Shown here in pieces: positions 1 through 6,147 of a DNA stretch of 15,795 bases (position 1 is its first letter; the number at the start of each line of letters is the position of its first letter). Location of the stretch: contig JAEWEG010000059.1 of assembly GCA_023389575.1 (NCBI GenBank), positions 1 through 15,795 on the forward strand. Direction: 5' to 3'. Below the pieces are notes generated by a model. That model saw only the letters and a list, made by a program, of their open reading frames with translations. It did no database searches and was not told the DNA's origin. The stretch is from Chloroflexota bacterium (GTDB taxonomy: Bacteria > Chloroflexota > Chloroflexia > Thermomicrobiales > UBA6265). Both the position numbers and the translations under genes were made by a program.

Positions 1-89
1 TCAGGACATTCGAGGCCCTCGGGCCGCCATCAGCGCATCCATGGAGACCGCATGTTCAGGGAATCGCCGAGCACCTCGCGATCGGAGCC

Positions 90-698
90 GTGATGACTCC
101 AGCTCGCGCGCCAGACGCATCCGGCGACCCGCCCGCCGATGACACGCTCGTCGTCGAGGCGATCGCCGACCCGACCGCGTTCGACCGGCTTTACGAGCGA
201 TATCACGCGGATATCCACCACTTCGTGCTCTCACGGGTGGCCGATGACGACCGGGCCGAGGACATCACCAGCCAGGTCTTTCTCAATGCGCTCCGGGGGC
301 TTCCGGGGTACAGGTCCGGCTCGTTTCGGGGCTGGCTCTACCGCATCGCCCGGAACGCCATCGCCGACAGCTACCGGCGCCAGGTCCCGGAGACGACTGA
401 CGGGGCGATCGCGGGCCACTCCGCTCCGGAGCAAGGTCCGCTGGCGATCGTCGAAGCCCGGGAGGCGCGCGAGGAACTGCGCCGGATCATTTGCCAGTTG
501 AGTGGAAGCCAACAGGCGATCATCCGCCTCCGGCTCGATGGGTTTACCGGCCAGGAAATCGCGGACCGGCTCGGCATGTCGCTCGGCGCGGTCAAGAGCG
601 CCCAGTTCCGCTCCTTCGAGAAGATCCGGGAACTGATGGCTGACTCGCGCGAGCGATCGACTCGCCCACCCGGCCGGTCCGGTGACAGGAGCAATTGA
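90..698 (+). CDS. ECF-family RNA polymerase sigma factor
   Basis: Alternative sigma factor that would direct RNA polymerase to a small regulon. The 202-residue protein has the two-domain ECF layout. Sigma-70 region 2 spans about residues 27-98, with a core helix rich in acidic residues (RAEDITSQVF, 55-64) and the typical FRGWLYRIARN (79-89). Region 4 spans about 127-182, a helix-turn-helix with TGQEIADRLGMSLGAVKS (153-170). There is no C-terminal SnoaL extension, so it is not an ECF41/SigJ-type factor. The start is GTG 90 or ATG 93; a GGAG at 84-87 lies 5 nt before ATG 93, so that start is slightly preferred. The gene stops 3 nt before the next gene, which carries a membrane segment and is the probable regulatory partner. 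The family call is firm; the regulon is unknown. Confidence 0.93.
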   Translation: MMTPARAPDASGDPPADDTLVVEAIADPTAFDRLYERYHADIHHFVLSRVADDDRAEDITSQVFLNALRGLPGYRSGSFRGWLYRIARNAIADSYRRQVPETTDGAIAGHSAPEQGPLAIVEAREAREELRRIICQLSGSQQAIIRLRLDGFTGQEIADRLGMSLGAVKSAQFRSFEKIRELMADSRERSTRPPGRSGDRSN

Positions 699-701
699 CC
701 G

Positions 702-1820
702 ATGTCCCAGCAACATAACTCCCACGATGCGCTCAACGACTACCTTGACGCGCTGGTTGGTACCCAAACGACCGCGCCCCCGTCCGCCGGGCTCGATCCG
801 GGCATGCGGGGCGATGTCGATGCCCTGTTCGACCTGGCGCGGCGGTCTGGGATGCTGAACACAGGGAGTTCATCCATGAACGCGACAATCACCACCGCGC
901 CGTTACCTTCCCATGGTGGCGCACTTCTCAATGCCGATGTGCATAACCGGCTCCCGCTACCGGGTAGGACGCTCAACACCTGGCTCTCCTCCGCGATCGT
1001 GCTCCTGATGCTGGTTGGCATCGTGGGAGGAGCGTGGTGGTTTGGTCCAGGCCAGCGGGACGATGAACCGCTGCGGCTGGCGGCCCTCACCGACGAATCG
1101 ACCCCCGTGGCGATCTGGCCGGAGCCGCTTTCGCCAGGGGAAGCGCCGTGGATCGCCGCGATCTCGCCGGAGGAATGTACGGCCGAACCTCTGCCTTATT
1201 CGGACTACGCCGAGGCGAAGACGACCGATCCGGGCCCACCCGATGGCTCGTACGAAATCGTTGGCGTGCCGGATCCAGAGGACGCCCAAGCTGTGGTCAC
1301 GACCCTTCGCGGGTGGCTGGCGTGCGGCGATCTGGGACATACGACCAGAATTCGCGCCTACTACACCGCCGAGTTCCTGTTTTACTCGGACATCAGCATT
1401 GATAACGCGCCGTATCAGGAAGATGTGGACCAGTGGCGCGCGGATGCCCAGCGAGAGTGGGCCGCCTGGACCCGCGACACTGGGTTTGACCCGATCACGG
1501 TCATCACGGGCGTTGAGCCACCGCCACAAGCGTTGGAGACATTCGCGTTCGCCCAGGCGTTCATTGATGGTGAGGCGTCGTACACCGCCTCGGATCAGCA
1601 AATGCTCACGTACTACGAGGCTCGTTACGATCCGGCGGATACCGTGCTCTTGGCGGACGGCAGGATAATGATTCCGACTCGTTATGTCTTCTGGGCCGAG
1701 GATCCCTGGGGTCTGAAATATGGGTATGCGTCCGAGATGAACCTGCTGAGCGCCGCGATCGTGCTCGAACAGGTCGATGGGCAATGGAAGATCGACGAAG
1801 CGTCGTCAATCTGGCTTTGA
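702..1820 (+). CDS. Membrane-anchored probable partner of the ECF sigma factor
   Basis: I do not recognise a named family for the whole 372-residue protein. The N-terminal approximately 90 residues are soluble and would be cytoplasmic. A single membrane helix lies at about 96-114 (LSSAIVLLMLVGIVGGAWW), and the remainder would be extracytoplasmic. The part from about residue 195 onward (GWLACGDLGHTTRIRAYY at 204-221, ending VDGQWKIDEASSIWL) looks like an NTF2-like sensory domain, as a guess. This topology suits an anti-sigma or co-regulator, and the gene starts 3 nt after the sigma stop with AGGAG at 687-691. However, the N-terminus lacks the HxxxCxxC zinc anti-sigma motif, so the anti-sigma role comes from position and topology only. 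Another possibility is a secreted stress protein that simply belongs to the regulon. Confidence 0.8.
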   Translation: MSQQHNSHDALNDYLDALVGTQTTAPPSAGLDPGMRGDVDALFDLARRSGMLNTGSSSMNATITTAPLPSHGGALLNADVHNRLPLPGRTLNTWLSSAIVLLMLVGIVGGAWWFGPGQRDDEPLRLAALTDESTPVAIWPEPLSPGEAPWIAAISPEECTAEPLPYSDYAEAKTTDPGPPDGSYEIVGVPDPEDAQAVVTTLRGWLACGDLGHTTRIRAYYTAEFLFYSDISIDNAPYQEDVDQWRADAQREWAAWTRDTGFDPITVITGVEPPPQALETFAFAQAFIDGEASYTASDQQMLTYYEARYDPADTVLLADGRIMIPTRYVFWAEDPWGLKYGYASEMNLLSAAIVLEQVDGQWKIDEASSIWL

Positions 1821-1914
1821 GCCGGCGAGTGTGAGCAGCCTCTCAGTCGGTGCGACACTGATCCCTTCCGCCACCTCGCACGACTGATGCCGGGGCCGGC
1901 CGCTAGATGGGTAG

Positions 1915-1952
1915 GGCCAGCCCAGGCGCGCTTGCGCGCCGTGTGGCTGGCC
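1915..1952. terminator. Long two-part GC-rich stem-loop
   Basis: The outer arms GGCCAGCC (1915-1922) and GGCTGGCC (1945-1952) are perfectly complementary, and the inner arms GGCGCGC (1925-1931) and GCGCGCC (1934-1940) are complementary around a TT loop. The arms are joined by a small internal loop (CA against GTGT). No T-tract follows on either strand, so an intrinsic terminator is not certain. The position, 95 nt after a plus-strand stop in a convergent gap, favours a role at mRNA 3' ends. Confidence 0.45.
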
Positions 1953-2070
1953 TGTATGTGAGAACGCTCGCGTGGTGGGTCGACACAACCGCCTGCGATC
2001 GCGAGGGTGATGGTTCGCGAGCCTTCGGCGGCAGGATCGACCCCTACCCTAGCATGAGTGTTCGATACGA

Positions 2071-2116
2071 GAAAACGCGCGACAGAGCAGGTTCCGGGAA
2101 GGGACCTGCCTCTGTC
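2071..2116 (-). terminator. Intrinsic terminator for the minus-strand secreted protein gene
   Basis: The arms 2081-2095 and 2101-2116 pair over about 15 bp with one bulged base and one G-U pair, around a GGGAA loop (2096-2100). Read on the minus strand, the hairpin lies 22 nt after the stop at 2138 and is followed shortly by TTTTC (complement of 2072-2076). The T-tract is separated from the stem by five bases, so it is not textbook. The same stem could also end transcripts arriving on the plus strand. Confidence 0.65.
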
Positions 2117-2137
2117 GATCTTGTGTGGTGTCGGAAT

Positions 2138-3037
2138 CTATTCGACCTCGAAGCTCTGGACCATGCCGAGCAGCAGCGCGGGCATGCCGGTTTCCGGGTC
2201 GATCACCCAACTCGTGGCGGTGTAGGTGCCGGGTTCCAGGTCGAGTTCGATCCAGGTGGAGAGGCCGGGCGAGGTGAGCGCGGCGTAGCCAACCCAGGTC
2301 ATCTCGAACGCTGGCGCGGCCGGAGTGGCCGATTCCATGGAAGCGAACCAGTCCGCGAAGTCGTCGGAGGTCAGCGCGCGGTCCGTGCGGAACAGCACCA
2401 TCTGGCGAGGCTGCTCACCAACGTTGCGGACCTCGAACAGGGTCGGTCCGGCGGGGATGGCGGCATCGAGACCACCGAACTCGATGTCGTTCATCTCCAT
2501 GACGACGTCCGGCTCCGGATCCATTTCGCCGGCGCTGCTGGCGCCGTATTCCGTCACCGTGAGCGGATACATCTCCATCGTTTCCTCGGCGCCATCCTCA
2601 TCCAGTTGCCACGAGGCGGCGATCCGCCACTCGCCCGGCTTCAAGTGGACGATGAACCGGACTTCGGTATCGGCGAAGGCATAGGAGCCGCCACCGAAGT
2701 TCCAGCCGGGCTCGACAATGTCCATCGCTCCGGCCTGGAGGGCCTTCTCGACCTCTTCCTCATGGGTGAGGCCAGCGGGCGGCTGCATGAAGTCGACGTA
2801 GACGGCGGTGTCGGCGGTCGGCGTCAGGACCACGACGTGGTAGCCGCCCTCGACCTCGGTTGGAACCTCGAAGTCGGTTCCGTTGAAGGTGACATGGAGT
2901 TCTGGAAATCCGTAGGAATCGATCTTCTCGCTGGAGAACGAGATATCCACGTCCTGAGCCGAGGCCGGGCTGAACGCAAAGGTGGCCAGCAGCAGGGCGC
3001 CGAGCAGCGCCTGGAGCCAGCGAAGTGGGTTGTGCAT
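2138..3037 (-). CDS. Secreted two-domain protein, cupredoxin-like appearance
   Basis: 299 residues with a clear Sec signal peptide: basic start, hydrophobic core LLGALLLATFAF (11-22), and a cut predicted after ASA (25-27) before QDVD. The mature part looks all-beta in two segments, about 30-165 and 175-299. The second segment reads like a plastocyanin-type sandwich (IPAGPTLFEVRNVGEQPRQM, 194-213, and a PETGMPALLLGM loop near the end). In cupredoxins these loops carry His, Cys and Met copper ligands. Here the His and Cys are absent, so copper binding is unlikely. A ScyD/ScyE-like propeller gene lies just upstream on the same strand, with a 77-nt gap holding a strong hairpin, so the two may be co-transcribed but expressed unequally. 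No clear ribosome binding site precedes the ATG. The function is unknown and the fold assignment is inference. Confidence 0.8.
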   Translation of the reverse strand: MHNPLRWLQALLGALLLATFAFSPASAQDVDISFSSEKIDSYGFPELHVTFNGTDFEVPTEVEGGYHVVVLTPTADTAVYVDFMQPPAGLTHEEEVEKALQAGAMDIVEPGWNFGGGSYAFADTEVRFIVHLKPGEWRIAASWQLDEDGAEETMEMYPLTVTEYGASSAGEMDPEPDVVMEMNDIEFGGLDAAIPAGPTLFEVRNVGEQPRQMVLFRTDRALTSDDFADWFASMESATPAAPAFEMTWVGYAALTSPGLSTWIELDLEPGTYTATSWVIDPETGMPALLLGMVQSFEVE

Positions 3038-3062
3038 GGCGTAGGTGGGCCTTTCGGGAAGG

Positions 3063-3096
3063 CGCCCCGGCGGGTGGGGTGAAACCCGCCGGGGCG
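3063..3096 (-). terminator. Perfect 13-bp hairpin between two minus-strand genes
   Basis: CGCCCCGGCGGGT (3063-3075) and ACCCGCCGGGGCG (3084-3096) are exact reverse complements around an 8-nt loop. It lies 18 nt after the propeller gene stop on the minus strand and before the next gene's start. No T-run follows, so it may be a partial terminator or an mRNA 3'-end stabiliser that lets the upstream gene be expressed more than the downstream one. Confidence 0.6.
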
Positions 3097-3114
3097 TGGT
3101 GTGGAGGAGGGAAA

Positions 3115-4266
3115 CTAGACGGCGATACCGTCGAAGCGGAGCACCTGGCCCATCGGGGCATCGGGCGCGGAGATGATGGAGTTAACGGTCACGTACAGGT
3201 TTCCGGCGTCGTCGAAGGCGATGCCATGCGGGAAGAAGAGGCCTTCGACCACCGCTTCCAGCGTGCCGTCGGCGTTGATCCGGAACACGTTGCCCGGGGC
3301 GGGCATTTCGCCGCTGAAGTCCGCGGTCAGCGAACTGACGTACATCAGGCCATCCGGGCCCAGCGCCATGCCCACCACCATCGTCAGGCCGCTGACGCCT
3401 TCGGTGTAGGTGGCGTCGGGCGCGAAGGCGAGGATGTTCGGGCCGTCCCAGCCTTCGCTGAGCAGGCCGACGTTGATGTAGCCGCCGTCGTCGATCACCA
3501 CGCTGGTTGGCACCGCCTGGCGCGGGCCGAACTCGGGGTCCGCCTCGGCGCCGGTGAGAGTGGTGAGGTCTGGCACCACGGCGAAGAGCGTGTTGAAGCC
3601 GTAGGTGTCCACGGTGTAGATCGTGTTGCCGCCGGCGTCGGCCACGTAGATGACGCCCTCGGAAGAAATGTCGAGCCCGTACAGGTTCGGATTGATGTCG
3701 GTGCCGTCCGGGTTGAACTCGGCCTCGTAGGCGCCAAGCTCGGCCACGAAGCGGACCTCGCCGGTCTCGACATCGATCGCGTGGATGGAATTCTCGCCTT
3801 GGTAGGGCATCATGCCCATGCCAACCGACGATCCACCAGCCGAAACGTAGACCTCACCCTCATACACGGCGATGCCGACCCCACCGGCCTCGGTGGTGAG
3901 CACGGATTGGGTGCCATCCGGGGAGACCTGGCTGACCTGGGGGGCGACGAGCGGCGCCGGGCCCTGGGTATCCGGCGAGGCGGGAGCGCCCTCTTCCGGG
4001 CCGCCAGCCGCGACACCGGTTTCGGCGATGTACAGGGTGCCGTCAGGGCCGAACGTGAGGTGACCAGGGTTCCAGAGTCCTTCGGCGACAACCGTTGCGC
4101 CCTCGGGCAGGGGTGGCATTCCTCCACCCTCTTCACCGCCCTCGGAGGCCGGGCTGGCATCCTGGGCGAATGCCTTCGAGAGCGGGCTGACGGCGAACGC
4201 CGCCGCGCTGGCGCCAGCAATGGCAAGCGTGCGGCGACGGGTGACGGAGGTATCGAGCAGGGTCAT
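3115..4266 (-). CDS. Tat-exported ScyD/ScyE-family beta-propeller protein
   Basis: 383 residues. The N-terminus TRRRTLAIAGASAAAFAV (9-26) followed by KAFAQ (31-35) is a Tat-like signal with consecutive arginines. From about residue 57 the protein has repeated blades of the NHL/SMP-30 style, such as NPGHLTFGPDGTLYIAETG (66-84) and, later, GIAFDDAGNLYVTVNS near the end. This is the layout of ScyD/ScyE-family proteins. That name comes from cyanobacterial scytonemin clusters, but no scytonemin genes are present here, so the role is probably ligand binding or an unknown extracytoplasmic activity. The start at 4266 is set by GAGGAG 8 nt upstream and by the signal peptide; the open frame continues to 4959, but that extension lies antisense to the gene at 4555. 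The residues after the cut (about 36-52) are low-complexity Gly/Glu/Ser. Confidence 0.88.
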   Translation of the reverse strand: MTLLDTSVTRRRTLAIAGASAAAFAVSPLSKAFAQDASPASEGGEEGGGMPPLPEGATVVAEGLWNPGHLTFGPDGTLYIAETGVAAGGPEEGAPASPDTQGPAPLVAPQVSQVSPDGTQSVLTTEAGGVGIAVYEGEVYVSAGGSSVGMGMMPYQGENSIHAIDVETGEVRFVAELGAYEAEFNPDGTDINPNLYGLDISSEGVIYVADAGGNTIYTVDTYGFNTLFAVVPDLTTLTGAEADPEFGPRQAVPTSVVIDDGGYINVGLLSEGWDGPNILAFAPDATYTEGVSGLTMVVGMALGPDGLMYVSSLTADFSGEMPAPGNVFRINADGTLEAVVEGLFFPHGIAFDDAGNLYVTVNSIISAPDAPMGQVLRFDGIAV

Positions 4267-4337
4267 GGTGGTGACTCCTCTTGAAGAATTGGGGAAAAGG
4301 CTCGGCGCGATTGCCGTTCCGGCGATGCCGTTGTCTG

Positions 4338-4385
4338 GGTATAAGGGTCCGGGGACATCAAGGTCACTCGACCCGATGTCCCCGG
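4338..4385 (-). promoter_or_regulatory. Candidate promoter with 11-bp inverted repeat (operator-like)
   Basis: CCGGGGACATC (4349-4359) and GATGTCCCCGG (4375-4385) are perfect inverted repeats separated by 15 nt. Directly downstream on the minus strand is TATACC (4338-4343), a possible -10 box about 70 nt before the propeller gene start; the near arm would cover the spacer or -35 zone. That geometry fits a repressor site, but the same repeat could form an RNA hairpin on either strand. No good -35 box is visible. It also lies about 170 nt before the divergent SnoaL-like gene. Confidence 0.4.
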
Positions 4386-4554
4386 CGGCACCACCACAAT
4401 TGAGAATAAGGACCTTGCTTCCCCAACACCCCACGGAAATCCGGGGGATTCGGGGAACGGGCCGCTTTCCGTCTCGCGCGCCCGTTTGGCGGCGGCGTTT
4501 CGAGCCTGTTAGGGTTCCCTTCCACCAACGTGAACGCAACCGGAAGGACAGCCG

Positions 4555-4974
4555 ATGCACAACGCGGCGAATCTCTATCAACGATGGATGGACATGTGGA
4601 ACGGTGACCTGGACGCGGCCGGGGAGATTTTCGCGGCGGGATGCGTCGCGCATCCCGCGCCAACCACCACGGGCGAGCCACCGGTGTATCGAGGGCCGGA
4701 TGGAATGCGCCAGTTCGTGGAGCAGGGGCGAGCCATTTTCGAGAGCGTCACGTTTCGCGCGGAGGACGACCCGATCGTGGACGGCGACCGACTCGGCTGT
4801 CGCTGGGTGGGCGAAGGCGTCTACGGCGGTGGTATGCCCGGCGCGACCGCTGCTCCGGGAACGCCGCTCGTGTTCAGGGGCATCGATGTCTGGCGGCTGG
4901 AGGATGGGAAGGTCGCCGAGTACTGGGTGGCGTCGGACGGCCTTCACCTGATGGCGCAACTGGGTGTTGGGTAG
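4555..4974 (+). CDS. SnoaL/NTF2-like small protein (ester-cyclase type)
   Basis: 139 residues, the usual length of a single-domain SnoaL-like alpha+beta barrel. The typical pattern is visible: an N-terminal helix (NLYQRWMDMWNGDLDAAGEIF, 6-26), then CVAHP (30-34), then YRGPDGMRQFVEQGRAIFES (45-64), and a C-terminal sheet with VFRGIDVWRLEDGKVAEYW (106-124). Members include polyketide cyclases, limonene-epoxide-hydrolase relatives and many proteins with no known substrate, so the reaction cannot be assigned. The start ATG has GGAAGG at 4542-4547, 7 nt upstream, the same style of ribosome binding site as the gene at 9174. It is transcribed alone, divergently from the propeller gene and convergently with the exporter gene at 5015. 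Confidence 0.85.
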   Translation: MHNAANLYQRWMDMWNGDLDAAGEIFAAGCVAHPAPTTTGEPPVYRGPDGMRQFVEQGRAIFESVTFRAEDDPIVDGDRLGCRWVGEGVYGGGMPGATAAPGTPLVFRGIDVWRLEDGKVAEYWVASDGLHLMAQLGVG

Positions 4975-5014
4975 CCCAGGTCGGGATCAGGCTCGGCGAT
5001 AGACGAGTCGTTTG

Positions 5015-5329
5015 TCAGTGAATCATCTTCAGGCCGATGACGCAGCCGATGATGCCGAGGATGAAAAGAACCTTCAGCACCGACGCGGCTTCGCCGTCGA
5101 ATGCCATCGCGTAGGTGACCGTGAGGGCCGCGCCGATCCCGGTCCAGACCGCGTACGACGTGCCGACTGGCAGGGTGCGCATGGCGTAGGCGAGTCCGCC
5201 CATGCTCAACACGAGCGCGACGCCGAAGACGATGGTGGGAAGGGGTTTGGAGAAGCCGTCGGTCTTGCCGAGGGCGGTTGCCCAGACGGCTTCGAGCACA
5301 CCGGAGAGGACGAGTACAAGCCAGGCCAT
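5015..5329 (-). CDS. gdx: SMR-family guanidinium exporter (Gdx, formerly SugE)
   Basis: Small four-helix membrane protein of 104 residues that works as a dual-topology dimer and exchanges guanidinium for protons. Glu13 is the conserved central binding residue of the SMR family and is followed by Trp16 in the Gdx-type order LEAVWA (12-17). The segment TLPVGTSYAVWTGIGAALT closely matches E. coli SugE/Gdx as I remember it, which separates this protein from EmrE-type multidrug pumps. The ribosome binding site AAGGAGG (minus strand, 5337-5343) lies 7 nt before the ATG. A guanidine-III riboswitch lies 3 nt upstream of that site, which independently supports guanidinium as substrate. Family and subgroup are firm; transport itself is inferred. 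Confidence 0.93.
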   Translation of the reverse strand: MAWLVLVLSGVLEAVWATALGKTDGFSKPLPTIVFGVALVLSMGGLAYAMRTLPVGTSYAVWTGIGAALTVTYAMAFDGEAASVLKVLFILGIIGCVIGLKMIH

Positions 5330-5346
5330 GAAGGGGCCTCCTTATC

Positions 5347-5388
5347 GCGCCGTCTTGTCGTCGACCGGGTACGGCGCACCTCGTCCGG
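5347..5388 (-). ncRNA. Guanidine-III (ykkC-III) riboswitch
   Basis: Read on the minus strand, the 42-nt element begins CCGGACGAGGTGCGCCGTAC and ends GACAAGACGGCGC. The stem GCGCCGT/ACGGCGC is a perfect 7-bp pairing. The 5' CCGG can pair with the CCGG inside the loop (ACCCGGTC), giving the compact pseudoknot of this class. From memory it is almost identical to the crystallised Thermobifida fusca guanidine-III RNA, with about one extra base in the linker before GACAAG. The 3' arm ends 3 nt before the AAGGAGG of the gdx gene, so guanidinium binding probably controls access of the ribosome to that site; this mechanism is inference. Confidence 0.93.
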
Positions 5389-5407
5389 GTGCCACTTGGC
5401 GGTGAGC

Positions 5408-5413
5408 ATTATG
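5408..5413 (-). promoter_or_regulatory. Candidate -10 box for the riboswitch-gdx transcript
   Basis: CATAAT on the minus strand matches TATAAT in five of six positions and lies 20 nt before the riboswitch, giving a transcript that starts near 5400 and contains the whole aptamer. It sits inside the 53-nt stretch between the vapC stop and the riboswitch. No convincing -35 box is visible 17 nt upstream. Read-through from vapC is the alternative source of transcripts. Confidence 0.35.
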
Positions 5414-5441
5414 ACAGAGTAAGGGCGTGGGTGCCGAGCGC

Positions 5442-5846
5442 CTACGGCTCCAGCGCGGGAGTGATGTCGGTGTGCGAGAAGTCGTCGCCTACGAACAGCA
5501 GCGGCTCGTTCTTTTCGCGAGCGAGCGCGTAGGCGAAGCAATCGCCGAAGTTGAGCTTTGCGTTGCTGTCATTGCCCCGGCCGTATCGTTGATGCGCCCG
5601 CCGCGCCAGTTCGGCTTGCGATGCGGTCACCGGCTCAATAGCAATGGCGTAACGGTTCATCAGTTGCTCCATAGCAAGGGTCGGAAAGGCATCCTTGACC
5701 TCTCGTGAATCCGCGACTATCGATGCTTCCAGATAGTTGCCCGCGGAGATGAACAGGTGTGACGCGGTTTCAAGTGCTTGCAGGCACCGGGCCGCTTCAG
5801 GTTGATTCTTGATGATGGAAATGAGTGCCGACGAGTCCACGATCAT
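5442..5846 (-). CDS. vapC: VapC-type PIN-domain ribonuclease toxin
   Basis: 134 residues, normal for VapC. The PIN-domain acidic residues that bind Mg2+ are in place: Asp4 in MIVDSSALI, Glu40 in NYLEAS, Asp102 in NFGDCFAYALA, and Asp121/Asp122 in VGDDFSHTDI. Proteins of this family are toxins that cleave RNA (tRNA or rRNA in studied cases) when the antitoxin is degraded. The ATG overlaps the antitoxin stop (ATGA, 5843-5846), so translation is coupled. With all catalytic residues kept, it is probably active; the target RNA cannot be read from sequence. Confidence 0.92.
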   Translation of the reverse strand: MIVDSSALISIIKNQPEAARCLQALETASHLFISAGNYLEASIVADSREVKDAFPTLAMEQLMNRYAIAIEPVTASQAELARRAHQRYGRGNDSNAKLNFGDCFAYALAREKNEPLLFVGDDFSHTDITPALEP

Positions 5847-6106
5847 TTAGGCAAACCCGTTTCCTCGTCATACAACTCGGCGATCTGGTCACGTTCCAAC
5901 CACTCAGGATCCGCTGATTCACGGATTTGCCGACCCAGGTCGAGGAAATACTGCATCCGCTCCTCATTGATGCGAGGTTTGCGTTCGCGGTCGAGCTTTT
6001 CCTGGACAGCCTCGATCACGACGGTGGTCATGCTCTTGCCTTCAAGCTCCGCGAGCTCCTTGACCAATCGGTAGGCCTCTTCGTTCTTGATATTGAGCGC
6101 CGCCAT
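5843..6106 (-). CDS. vapB: VapB-type antitoxin (Rv0623-like family)
   Basis: 87 residues if started at ATG 6106. The N-terminal segment ALNIKNEEAYRLVKELAELE (3-22), followed by GKSMTTVVIEAVQEKL (23-38), is the ribbon-helix-helix DNA-binding domain of the Rv0623/PSK-type antitoxin family. The acidic C-terminal part (residues 63-87, ending EETGLPK) would wrap the VapC active site. The start at 6106 is chosen because GGAAAGG precedes it by about 8 nt and because the family begins at this residue; an in-frame ATG at 6139 adds 11 residues made of a repeated sequence and is less likely. The pair should repress its own promoter. It lies 40 nt downstream of the ABC permease gene on the same strand, so read-through is also possible. 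Confidence 0.88.
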   Translation of the reverse strand: MAALNIKNEEAYRLVKELAELEGKSMTTVVIEAVQEKLDRERKPRINEERMQYFLDLGRQIRESADPEWLERDQIAELYDEETGLPK

Positions 6107-6117
6107 GGGTTCTACCT

Positions 6118-6147
6118 TTCCACCATCCCGTTCCACCATTCTACCAT
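6118..6147. repeat. Short degenerate repeats between ABC operon and vapBC
   Basis: TTCCACCAT occurs at 6118-6126 and 6131-6139 and TTCTACCAT at 6139-6147, filling most of the gap between the permease stop and the vapB start. It could be the VapBC operator region, or a simple-sequence scar from insertion of the toxin-antitoxin cassette. I cannot choose between these from sequence. Confidence 0.5.

Larger units (their letters stand above)
1821..2137. other. Convergent intergenic region
   Basis: This 317-nt gap separates two converging genes. I see no convincing coding sequence; open frames crossing it are opposite-strand shadows of the gene ending at 2138. Its content is two strong stem-loops (1915-1952 and 2081-2116, listed separately), which fits transcription termination from both sides. 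Confidence 0.6.

Noticed and set aside
1..234. Minus-strand frame at the window start
   Set aside because: Arg-rich, overlaps the sigma factor gene and has no ribosome binding site or domain; I see no supported feature in 1-89.
90..698. The local ECF sigma factor as the user of the ECF41-like promoter at 14066
   Set aside because: ECF41 factors have a C-terminal SnoaL domain; this protein ends soon after region 4. The separate SnoaL-like gene at 4555 is far away on another transcript and was not accepted as a detached domain.
1907..3082. Long plus-strand open frame opposite the secreted protein
   Set aside because: Composition is rich in Gly/Arg/His/Val with no recognisable domain; the opposite strand has a signal peptide and coherent protein, so this is a high-GC shadow.
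3115..4266. Part of a scytonemin biosynthesis cluster
   Set aside because: No scyA, scyB or scyC-like or aromatic-pathway gene is nearby; the name reflects family similarity only.
3025..4284. Long plus-strand open frame opposite the propeller gene
   Set aside because: Low-complexity Gly/Val/His/Asp shadow of the propeller repeats.
4267..4959. N-terminal extension of the ScyD/ScyE-like gene up to 4959
   Set aside because: The frame is open, but the Tat-like signal and the GAGGAG ribosome binding site fix the start at 4266, and the extension lies antisense to the SnoaL-like gene.
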